From Pelargonium cotyledonis (lineage: Eukaryota > Streptophyta > Magnoliopsida > Geraniales > Geraniaceae), in assembly GCA_036897625.1 (NCBI GenBank), contig JAYMTA010001210.1:1-21180 (forward strand): DNA of 21,180 nucleotides, written 5' to 3'. Position numbers and translations under genes: made by a program. Positions 10,312-19,057 of this stretch are shown piece by piece. The number at the start of each line of letters is the position of its first letter. The first letter of the stretch is position 1. The notes below the pieces were generated by a model, which was not told where the DNA came from, ran no database searches, and worked only from the letters and a program-made list of their open reading frames with translations.

Positions 10312-13300
10312 CCTTTTCTCTGCCCTCTCTCCTCCCCAATTTCCCCCCAAAACATGTCGCGGCGGCGACAGCGCCCCACCCCGCCCCCCCCCCAAATTCC
10401 CCCCCAAACCAGGCCGCGGCGGCGACGCCGACCACCGCAGCCACCAGCTTCGGCTTCAAGAGCCTGGCCGAAACTTTCACGGTGGACGTGCAGAGGGCGG
10501 AGGGCCGGCCGCTGAACGTGCCGCTGATTGCGCCGTTCACGATCGCCACGTCGAGGCTGGACAAGGTGGAGAACGTGGCGATTCGGATTGAGCTCAGTAA
10601 TGGCTGTGTGGGCTGGGGCGAGGCGCCGATTTTGCCGTTCGTGACCGCCGAGGATCAGGCGACGGCTCTGGAGAAGGCCGCCGAGGCCTGCGACTTGCTG
10701 CGGCGGAGCCCGGCGATGACGCTGACGGCGGTTCTGGCAGAGATTGATGGGGTTCTGGCCGGACACGAGTTTGCTTCTGTGAGTTGGATCGAAAGTTTGG
10801 AACTTTACTTTCTTTTGATGGGTCAATTTGAATTTTAGTTACTGTTAGTTGTTAGAGAGATGGACCAAATTGGTAAAAACTGGACAAATTTAAATCTTAT
10901 CCCAATTATTTTGGGGGATCAATTTATTTGTTGACCCAATAATATCATTTGTCCAAAATATAGATGTATAAAATAAAATGGCTAATTATTGTTTTAAATT
11001 AAAATTTCACCACAAAATTGACACCTAATATGTTATGTAAATTGACACTATTTTGTACAAAATTTGGGAAATTATTTTTTATATTTCTAACCAATTTAGT
11101 ACATAGTTTAAACTTTCACCTAATGACCATTGTTAGACATGACAATGGTGGGACCAAAAATAGTGAGAGCCTCACTATTTTATGATGTTGTCCAAAAAAT
11201 TTGATTGATATACTATATCGGTCCATTTTTTAAATTGTATTAATTTGATCTTAGGAAAAAGTTTTTGACTTGTTAAATTGGTCATTTTCTCTTGTTGCTA
11301 TTTTCATATGCTTATTGCAGTTATAGGTTTTATGGTGACTGCTTAATTGTTGTGATAGGTAAATCTTATATGTTCTGTTTGGTTGAGGAAATTGTTGTTT
11401 TGACATGAGAGAAGTGAGTTTCCAAGTAAGACTCGTGTATGTACAAGGAATACAATCCAAAAGATAACAAATTTTGAATCTTTTGTATGATTTTTTTCCA
11501 CTTTTAGCAACCCAATAATTTTTTTTTCTCCTTCAGAATCTCTTCTATTTTCCTTTCAGCGTCGCATATTTTAAAAAGGTTTTGGATCAGTTAAGTTGGT
11601 ACTCTGGTAGTCATCTTATAGTAGTATACACGCAGATGAAATATTGAAATGTAAATGAAGGAACTCGAACTTTCAATTTATGATTAACTCAAACTGGTTC
11701 AAGGTTTCTCGTGGACCTTGTTGAAGCAGAAGTTGCTATTCTGGATCAGTTAGGATTTTCAAGTCTAAATGTAGAAAGGGCTGAAAGGCCTTGAATGAAA
11801 ATGATTTTTTTTTTATACGGAACACTGTTCTTTTAGATTTATCAGACAATATTGCGACCCGAACTTGAAGTAAATGACAAATACAGTAATTTCATGATGA
11901 AGGATAGTTTTTACTGCCCTGTTAGCCTCTGAATAAATATTTGACTCCCATTGTGGCAGTGGTTTGTTATGAATTTTACTTCTAGGATTTAGATTTTAGA
12001 TTATTGCAATCCAAGTATTTAATTTATTTGTCTTTTTGTGGTATCTTATACTTTGTTTCTCAGGAAGCCAGCCAATGGAAATATGTGAATTTCCCAATGC
12101 ATTGAATTTTAGTTTTAATGGAAATTAAACTGCTTTTCTTCAAACAATCCGAAGTTTTGATCTCTACTAAACTATTGGTGTTTCAGTGTGCCGTAAATCT
12201 CATTGATCTGTATTTGCAATAGGTTAGGGCTGGTGTGGAGATGGCATTGATTGATGCAGTTGCCAATAATATTGAAGTACCTTTGTGGAGGCTATTTGGA
12301 GGAGTTTCCAATACCATTACCACTGATATAACAGTTGAGTTCCTTCCTTACTGATTCTGTAATTTGTATTCTTTTAGTTATCAGTCACTGCATCAATTCT
12401 CTGTTTTTTTGTCTTTGTTTTTGTATTGTGTTTGAGGGGTGAGCCTTGGCGCAACGGTAAGGTTGCCATGCCACCAGAATTCAGTCTGAGCAATTGTATA
12501 TGCGCAGATTCCAATTGTTTCTCCAGCTGAAGCCTCTGTTCTGGCTTCGAAATATTGCAAACAAGGTTTCAAGACGTTGAAGCTTAAGGTTGGAAAGAAT
12601 CTGAATGCAGATATAGAAGTACTTAAGGCTATTCGTGTGGAGCACCCTGATTGTTTGTTCATCTTGGATGCTAACGAGGGTTACAACCCCACCGAAGCTA
12701 TAGAAGTTCTACAAAAGTTACATGGTAAAGAAAACACTTCATCATTAAACTTCTATTTTGTGTGTAAATGCTTGCGAATGATCATGTTTGCACTGAATCC
12801 TATTTTACCAACTAATTTAGGTTTTTTCTGCCGCGAAGATGTAGTTTAATGTAGTATGTTTTGCAGAAATGGGTATTACTCCTGTTCTCTTTGAACAGCC
12901 AGTTCATCGAGATGATTGGGAAGGACTTGGTCATGTCACTCGTGTTGCAAAAGACACGTATGGAGTATCTGTTGCTGCTGATGAGAGCTGCCGGAGTTTA
13001 GTTGATGTGAAAAGAATAGTAAAAGGAAAACTTGCAGATGTTGTAAACATCAAGCTTGCAAAAGTTGGGGTTGTTGGGGCCTTGGAGATTATCGAGGTTG
13101 CGAGAGAATCGGGATTGGATCTTATGATTGGTGGTATGGTTGAAACTAGGTTAGCAATGGGTTTTGCTGGTCATCTTGCTGCAGGCCTTGGGTGTTTCAA
13201 GTAAGTATCACAATCTTTTTTCAAAAACCGAAAAAGGCGTGGACATTTTTATTTATAGTTAGTTTATACTCATTGGAAGAGGATGATCTTGGTGCAACGG

Positions 13301-13688
13301 TAAGGTTGCTGCCTTGTGACGGTTAGATCATGGGTTCTACGGGCCAACCTTGTGAGCTTATATATTTCTTGAATACATTGTTCGTGTTTTAAATAGTTAA
13401 TGTGTGTGATTGATTCTTGAATACAGGTTCATTGACCTAGACACACCTCTTCTACTATCAGAAGATCCAGTTCTTGAGGGTTATGAAGGTATTCTCAACC
13501 TAACCATTGAACTTACAAACGCACACGGTTTTGTTTGTAAGCTATCTAACATCTATCAGTTTGATAATGTCCACGTCAGTAACTTTACGCTTCTCAATTA
13601 TTTCTGACCAGTCTCTGGTGCCATTTACAAGTTCACAAATGCAAGAGGCCATGGTGGTTTCCTTCATTGGGACAACATTGCATGGTAA
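10299..13688 (+). CDS. L-Ala-D/L-amino acid (dipeptide) epimerase, enolase superfamily
   Basis: Six exons join in frame: 10299-10778, 12223-12333, 12508-12724, 12867-13200, 13427-13488, 13612-13688. Introns are GT-AG (1444, 174, 142, 226 and 123 bp). The product has 426 residues; bacterial relatives are near 350-370, and the excess is an Ala/Pro/Ser-rich N-terminal leader (about 1-50), possibly a plastid transit peptide. Residues about 57-180 are the capping domain. The barrel follows: KLK at 222-224 (Lys224 general base), Asp251 in LDANEG, Glu279 in FEQP and Asp308 in AADES as Mg2+ ligands, Lys332 in NIKLAK as the opposite base, and Asp384/Asp386 in DLDTP, the DxD pair that binds the dipeptide amino group. 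The family inverts the alpha-carbon of the C-terminal residue of dipeptides such as L-Ala-L-Glu. The natural plant substrate is unknown to me. Exon 1 is far more GC-rich than the other exons. Confidence 0.93.
10335..10448 (+). repeat. In-frame 57-bp tandem duplication in epimerase exon 1
   Basis: Copy 1 (10335-10391) and copy 2 (10392-10448) each encode 19 residues, 13-31 and 32-50. They align as PNFPPKHVAAAT and PNSPPNQAAAAT followed by more diverged tails. At the DNA level both contain a C run, then an A run, then GCGGCGGCGAC at exactly 57 bp spacing. The junction includes a run of ten Cs at 10384-10393 and a run of seven at 10399-10405. It lies in the leader ahead of the enzyme fold. Confidence 0.75.
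12434..12476 (+). mobile_element. Au-type SINE 5' fragment in epimerase intron 2
   Basis: GAGGGGTGAGCCTTGGCGCA at 12434 followed by ACGGTAAGGTTGCC matches the tRNA-derived head of the plant Au SINE as I recall it, including the A-box-like TTGGCGCAACGG. The similarity fades after about 12476 and no B box or 3' body is seen. It ends only some 30 bp before the exon 3 acceptor at 12507, so it may supply part of the branch-point region. Confidence 0.6.
13279..13352 (+). mobile_element. Au-type SINE head in epimerase intron 4
   Basis: GAGGATGATCTTGGTGCAAC and the following GGTAAGGTTGCTGCCTTGTGAC correspond to the Au SINE head. They are followed by a B-box-like GGGTTCTACGGGCC at about 13332-13345. 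Only the tRNA-related part is present; the family's 3' region is missing. It lies in the sense direction, as does the fragment in intron 2. Confidence 0.6.
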
Positions 13689-13744
13689 GTTTTCAGTTTA
13701 CCATCGAGTTACTGACCATTTATCTTATAAGTAAATGGCATATA

Positions 13745-13976
13745 CTACGTTTGTTTCAAAATAAATGTCATTTTAAGGTTATTCACACATGTTAAGAAAT
13801 CAACTCAAATGGTCAAACTAACCTTATTTATACATTCATTCTTGTCACTTAGAATTTGGAAATGGTGAAAGGGACAATTGGAAAAGAGTGTAATTTTACA
13901 TTGAAAATGTAGAGTGACACTTATTTTGAAACTAAACTTTTCGTCTAGAATGACATTTTTTTCGAAACGGTGGCAG
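13745..13976. mobile_element. Stowaway-like MITE (about 232 bp), TA target site
   Basis: The element begins CTACGTTTGTTTCAAAATAA and ends, on the minus strand, CTGCCACCGTTTCGAAAAAA. Both arms continue into ATGTCATT, and 23 of the first 31 positions pair. This resembles the Stowaway terminal repeat class that starts CTCCCTCCGTTTC. TA dinucleotides flank it at 13743-13744 and 13977-13978. It starts 56 bp after the epimerase stop codon, so it probably lies in or near the 3' UTR. No coding capacity. Confidence 0.75.
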
Positions 13977-14096
13977 TATTTTCTTATTTGAAATTTTAAA
14001 ATCTAGTGCGGAATATATAGCAGCAATAACATTGGCGTAAAACATTTCTAGAGTAACTTAGTCCTATTTGAGGTCTTGTTAGTTCATTGTGAACCC

Positions 14097-14170
14097 ATAT
14101 GAGCTATATCTTTTTTTTATCCATATATGAGCTATATCTTTTTTTTTTTATCCATATATGAGCTATATCT
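14097..14170. repeat. Three tandem units of about 28-31 bp
   Basis: ATATGAGCTATATCT occurs at 14097, 14125 and 14156, separated by T runs and ATCCAT. The spacing differs only by the length of the T run, so slippage is the likely origin. Confidence 0.8.
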
Positions 14171-14437
14171 ATTTGGTGCACTTATTGACACTTACACAAT
14201 ACCCCAAGATGATTTGTGACATTATATACATCCAAGTTTGGAAGGGAAGCCTTACAAAACCTAGCATCTCAGTCCTCTATCTTCTTACTTTATTTCGAAT
14301 CAGAATTAGGCCCGATAAGCATTTTCTTTGTGATGTAATAAAGTCCAAGTTCATAGATAATTCCTTCAGATCACATTCTCATTCGCCATATCATAACGAA
14401 TAGGACAGCTATGCTTCGGCGAAGCTAATATATTATC

Positions 14438-14565
14438 AAAAAAAGGGAAGCCCAGCACAAGGCTCCCACAATGGCTGGGTTTTGGGAGGGTCATTTTTAT
14501 AAGCAACCTTATCTCTATTTTTTCATAGAGATTGTTTTTTTAACTCGAACATGTGACCTGAAGGC
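14438..14565 (-). mobile_element. Au-type SINE, minus strand, near full length
   Basis: Read on the plus strand from 14438, AAAAAAGGGAAGCCCAGCAC, CTCCCAC, GGGTTTTGGGAGGGTC, AGCAACCTTATCTCTAT and TAACTCGAACATGTGACC follow in the order expected for the complement of an Au SINE (3' end, body, B box). The tRNA-like head beyond about 14565 is degenerate. It is diverged, so an old insertion. It complements the two sense-strand heads in the introns of the upstream gene. Confidence 0.6.
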
Positions 14566-15125
14566 AATTCTCAATGTATCCCTCTAGATTCTTCAAGAAC
14601 ATGCCACAGAGCTTGAAACTGTGCATTCTCATGGATTCATTGAGTGAAATAACTCGAAGTTGATGAAGTTGTTTCAGAATGTAAAACTATTGGGGTTTCT
14701 AGTCATTCTGAATGCAACTGAGTATTAGTTTAGCGATGCTTACAATTATTACATTATATCATCTACGCAATGCTAACAACACAAAATTGAAATTATGTGC
14801 AGAAACCAAAGCTTGGATTGTCGGGCACTCGCATAAAACTCAGAGCAGTCAGCTGAATGCTGTAAGATCATCAATTTTGTTGACTCACCTTCACATCTAA
14901 TAAAACATTTTCATGCCTTCATTGTGTACCAAAATATTTTGTCCATCCATGATCTCTGCCATATTGTTAGTATTTGGCATTTTTGGAATAGCTGTTTTTA
15001 GCTATTCAAACTGTAATTACTGCAATTTGCTTGTTTTTTTTTTTTTTTTTTTTTTTTTTTTCTTTTTTGAACTTTTTTATATTAATTTTGTTTTTACCTA
15101 TTAAAAATGTAAATTCTGCAATTTT

Positions 15126-15158
<33 letters not shown>

Positions 15159-15805
15159 CATTTTTGGAAGTTTGTTATAGTAGACTGGTTTTTCAGAGTT
15201 GCTATCAAAGCAAGTCTCTTTTTGAACTATATATATATATATATTCTTTTTTGAAGGAGAAAGTCTTAAAATGATCCTCATATGATCTTGGTTTTCTAGT
15301 TTATTTTGCTTCACTTTAATCTTGTTATGTTTGTTTCAAACTGATCCATTTGGTCACAAAGTCGTTTAAATTCACTGAGCCCTAGAATTCTAAGGACAAA
15401 TATTTATTGAAAATCTGAAACATCGGTCACCACAAGTCCACAATTACAAAATCTAAGTTACACGAACGTTTCAAAATTACAGCATTATCGATTATATTAG
15501 AACTCGAGAAAATTGCCATCTCAAATGATGGACTAACAAGACCGAGTGAGCTGAAGTGCTTGGGGAGACTGAAGCTTGTGCTTTGATGAAGCGTTAGAAT
15601 ATGAAAATTTTGGATTGTGTGGCATTTAATGGAAGCGGGAATACTTTACACTTTACTCTCCTTATCGGCAATATGCAGGCAAACCAACCCAACTCGAGTA
15701 TTCATCCGTTGATACATGTAGATCTGAATCATCTAAAAACGGGTTGAGTGCTGGGTACCCACAGGTACGGATCCATTATTTGTTTATTTATTTGTGGTTG
15801 GTGAA
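14566..15805. other. Intergenic DNA with two poly-T tracts, no gene seen
   Basis: AT-rich sequence with scattered short frames and no recognisable protein. T runs of 28 (15034-15061) and 32 (15127-15158) generate the Lys-rich and Phe-rich phantom frames on the two strands. An AT dinucleotide run lies at 15228-15245. Near 14802-14861 a segment is bounded by AG and GT and could be a 3' UTR exon, but nothing else supports it. Confidence 0.5.
15012..15158. repeat. Duplicated unit, each copy ending in a long poly-T run
   Basis: TGTAATTACTGCAATTTG (15012) and TGTAAATTCTGCAATTTT (15108) lie 96 bp apart, and each runs within a few bases into a T tract (28 T and 32 T). This looks like a tandem duplication of a T-tract-bearing unit. 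A pair of minus-strand poly-A tails is an alternative. The tract lengths may be inaccurate in any assembly. Confidence 0.5.
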
Positions 15806-16742
15806 GCTTATGATTGTGATACTATTGTCATTTGGACTAAAGTGGATGAATTAATTATAGGAGTTTACTAAAGGAGTGAGCGTGGAGATTAATAGATGAA
15901 ATGACCTTGTTTCTATGATGACTTACACTCAAATTACACTATTTTTGACTTTTAAATACATATTTTGGATTTGGATTGGACCACCTTGTCTTGTGCCAAT
16001 ATGTTCTTCAAATCATGCATTATTAGGATCTCACACTACAATACACAGCTACGTAAAAGGGAAGTTAACTATTGGTGCTTGTTTGGTAACAAAATCCCAC
16101 AAGATATAGCAAGGAAAAAGATGTAAAAGAAAATCTACATATATAAAACCATCGAACATTCCTACAATAGCCAATTGTCTTTCCCGTTGACATGAAAATA
16201 ACAATTAAGCGCGTGGGTCAACTGGTAAGAGGTTGTTCTAGCTTAACATGAGTTCTTGAGTTCGAATCTCAGGATATGCAGATGTGTTAAAACTTGGTAG
16301 GGAGAGTTTTGCCGTCCTTGTGGTCCTACCCGGCTCGAATGATGATTAGTCTGGGTGTGGTAGAACAGCTTAAAGGTGTCAACCGCGAGTTTGCAGACCC
16401 CGCTCAGATAGCTCATGATTTTAGACCCCAAAAAATGTGCTCCTACAAAGTTGAATAAGGATCACTGATAGAAGTCCGGGTGGAGCTCATTGAAAAATGT
16501 GCTCCTACGAAAGTTGTGTTAGAGTTTTTTTTTTGGATGAAATGTCAATTGCTCTAGAATTTAGCCAAACAAAAACACTCTTTTGAGAGTTTTTTTGTTT
16601 ACTTTGTGGCAGTATCGAAAGAAGGCTACAAGAGCACTACTAGAGTTTATGAACAAGCCTTTAGAGATCATTGTTGGACATATTTAGTTAGACACAATTA
16701 TTAAGAAATATAGATTGACTAATTTGAATGTGATTTTGTTTA
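15806..16742 (+). repeat. Copy A of a segmental direct duplication
   Basis: 15806-16118 is closely similar to 18290-18597, and 16455-16742 corresponds to 18950-20134 once the MITE at 19058-19956 is removed. Shared landmarks include CATTTGGACTAAAGT, ATTAGGATCTCACACTACAA, GGTGCTTGTTTGGTAACAA and GTTAGACACAATTA. The middles (16119-16454 and 18598-18949) are unrelated. No coding frame is conserved between the copies, which argues for a repeat or intergenic duplication rather than duplicated genes. Confidence 0.75.
16209..16430 (+). mobile_element. tRNA-derived SINE inside copy A
   Basis: An A-box-like TGGGTCAACTGG (16214-16225) and a B-box-like GAGTTCGAATCTC (16258-16270) have tRNA-like spacing. 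They are followed by a tRNA-unrelated body of about 150 bp containing TGGTCCTACCCGGCTCGAAT. The corresponding position in copy B lacks it. It is a different family from the Au-type fragments. The 3' end is placed near 16430 where the copy-A sequence seems to resume; no clean target duplication was found. Confidence 0.6.
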
Positions 16743-16823
16743 TAAAAAAAAAAAGAAAGTTCAACATTTTTAAGTATAAGAAATAAAAATCATTATTTGC
16801 TCCACAGTAGGTTATGGAGCACC

Positions 16824-17040
16824 CTCAAATGCATTTGAACTTTTGATGCATGGGAGACGAAGAAAACCGTCATTAGTACCAACCAAGCTCAAATGCATTT
16901 GAACTTTTGGCTTTCTGACGGTAAAAACTCTGTACTATCTATTTTATTCCGTTTGAATTCTTAAATTTTGTTTTGTTCTCGCGACAATCGTGTACTATTC
17001 ACTTTATTCCGCCTTGGTTCATACTGTTAATTTATTGACG
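16824..17040. repeat. Short direct repeats
   Basis: CTCAAATGCATTTGAACTTT occurs at 16824 and 16888 (64 bp apart), and GTACTAT-TTTATTCCG blocks recur at about 16931 and 16991 (60 bp apart). These are local duplications in non-coding DNA of unknown origin. Confidence 0.6.
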
Positions 17041-17298
17041 GATTTCGTTAATAACGATGACCGGCACATTTTTATAATAAAATAATAATATTTTTAATAT
17101 AAAATTACCATTTTATCCTTCACTTTTTAAAAATTATTTATATATTTATTATTGTTCAAGAACTTTGAAGACCGGCGCCGGAATTTTTAAAGTTTTTAAA
17201 TTTTTCAACAAATATGAAATTATGACAAAAAACAATTAAAATTTGAAAAGAAAATCAACTCAAAAACAAAGCCCCTACCCCAAGAACAAAAGAGAGGG

Positions 17299-17740
17299 TT
17301 CCCAAACAAGCACTTATCCCAAAATCAATTTCTGTGTCTGCTTCTATTCCCAAACAAGCACTTAACCTCTCCATTTCAACGAGATCGCCGGAGAACGATT
17401 TCGCCGGAAATCACAGGTCCTCAACCTCTCCGTTTCAACGAGATCGCCGAAAATTGCAGGTCTTTTCTCTCTCTATCTCGACCACATGAGCCCGCATCCG
17501 TCCAGATCTGGAGCTGAACAGTCCTTCGTCGGAGCTCGCCAGAAATCGCAGGTCCTCTTTCCTCTCTCTCTTTCGTCCAGATCTGGAACAATCCAGATCT
17601 GAACCGTCCTTCCTCCATCGCCGTTGAAGCCCGGCACCGGAACCCGCCCCATCAACGCAGGCGAGCCCAACCGAGGATGGAATGGCGGTGGTTGTTTTCT
17701 AATCTTTGGGTCTCCTCCATCGTACCTCAGATGTGCCAAT
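17299..17740. repeat. GC-rich block with internal repeats, identity unknown
   Basis: This block stands out from its AT-rich surroundings by many CG dinucleotides and repeated words: CCCAAACAAGCACTTA at about 17300 and 17349, AACCTCTCC-TTTCAACGAGATCGCCG at 17364 and 17423, and CGTCCAGATCTGGA near 17498 and 17575. Open frames on the minus strand (17421-17618, 17473-17739) are Arg/Asp-rich and match no domain I know. A degenerate transposon end, or the 5' part of a dead gene, are both possible. The reverse of CCAAACAAGCACTT resembles the GCTTGTTTGG ends common in plant DNA transposons. Confidence 0.4.
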
Positions 17741-18149
17741 GATCACGTTTTTGTCAAATTAAAGCACGCTTTGGAGAGAACCTTTTTTAATTCATTTTAA
17801 GGCATTAACAAATTCTACTATTCTTGCATATAGCATGGAAAGGAAGACTTTTATTCCTCAATAAAATAATTACAGATTATAAAATGATTTGGACAAATGA
17901 AGCTCTCCCATTATTTATATTACAATACATACAAAATGAACGAATGTGATCTAATGTACAAATACACAATTTATGATTACGACTGTTTTTCTAGAATATT
18001 GTATCAATTATAGGAATCTATGAACTATTTTATACAAATTTAGAATTATCATAAGATGACTAAAATAATATGTTCTACAAACCTCTTGAACCTTCCCCAG
18101 AATGTAAAAGAAATCTTTGGGTTGAGCCATCAAACATTTGGCTGAGGAC

Positions 18150-18325
18150 TTGCACTTTTAAGCTCTTATAAGTGCTATTTATTATACATGTGATAGTTAC
18201 ATGTGCAAGTTCATTTTCAAGACACATACTATTCATTTTGCATTTTTAAGCTCTTATGAGTGCTATTATTTTGCACATGATATTCATATGCTTATCATTG
18301 TGACGCTATTATCATTTGGACTAAA
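18150..18325. repeat. Two tandem units of about 88 bp
   Basis: TTTTAAGCTCTTATAAGTGC near 18156 recurs as TTTTTAAGCTCTTATGAGTG near 18243, with further similarity on both sides (GCACATGATA against ACATGTGATA). The second unit runs into the start of copy B of the segmental duplication. Confidence 0.5.
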
Positions 18326-19057
18326 GTTGATGAATTAATTATTGGAGTTTACTAATTAAGCGTGGTGATTAATAGATGAAATGGCCTTGTTCCTATGATG
18401 ACTTGCACTCAAATTACACTATTTTTGACTTTTAAATGCATATTTGGATTTGGACTGGACCACCTTGTCCTGTGCCAATGTGTGCTTCAAATCATGCCTT
18501 ATTAGGATCTCACACTACAATGTACATCTAGGTAAAAGGGAATTCAACTATTGGTGCTTGTTTGGTAACAAGATCCCACACGATATATTAAGGAAAATGA
18601 GGTCAAAAAAAAACATCAAGCACAAACGCGCACGTATATAGAGAAATGCGAGCTTAAAACAATTAAAAATTAGCTTAAATTAAGCCACCAATAATATTGT
18701 GACAATCCATTAACATAATGAGATACAACAAGTCACTCCGTTCTTACAAATTTATTGGGTGGATATGAGTTAAACTTTAGTGATGTATCAAGTTATGATT
18801 GGCTTGACTTAGACCAATAAAAAAATAACATGATTTAAATTTTTTTTTGTATTTGTATGAAATAGTCTATTGTCTTTTTCATTAATTTGAAAACAGTACA
18901 TAATAATACTATAAGCTTTTGGCGAATTTAACAAAAAATAATTAACACAAGTTGGGTGGAGCTCCAATGGAAAATGAGTGGAGCTCCGATGGAAAATGAG
19001 TTTCAACACGAGTTGGGAAATTTTTTTTGGATGAAACTTCTATTGCTCCAAGATTTA

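Noticed and set aside
10271-10826. Long minus-strand frames over epimerase exon 1 (97 and 172 codons)
   Set aside because: They result from the high GC content of exon 1. The plus-strand translation has clear enolase-superfamily homology and splices correctly, while the minus-strand product is Arg/Gly-rich and unrecognisable.
14802-14861. AG/GT-bounded segment that might be an extra exon
   Set aside because: Bounded by splice-like dinucleotides only; no coding similarity and no other support. The epimerase is already complete at 13688.
15006-15314. 102-codon Lys-rich minus-strand frame and its Phe-rich plus-strand counterpart
   Set aside because: Translations of two long poly-T runs and an AT repeat.
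16214-16270. A functional tRNA gene
   Set aside because: The A- and B-box motifs are present, but no acceptor or anticodon stems can be formed convincingly. A tRNA-derived SINE explains it better.
17473-17739. 88-codon minus-strand frame in the GC-rich block
   Set aside because: No domain, no start-region support, and the sequence is made of internal DNA repeats. A gene cannot be supported.
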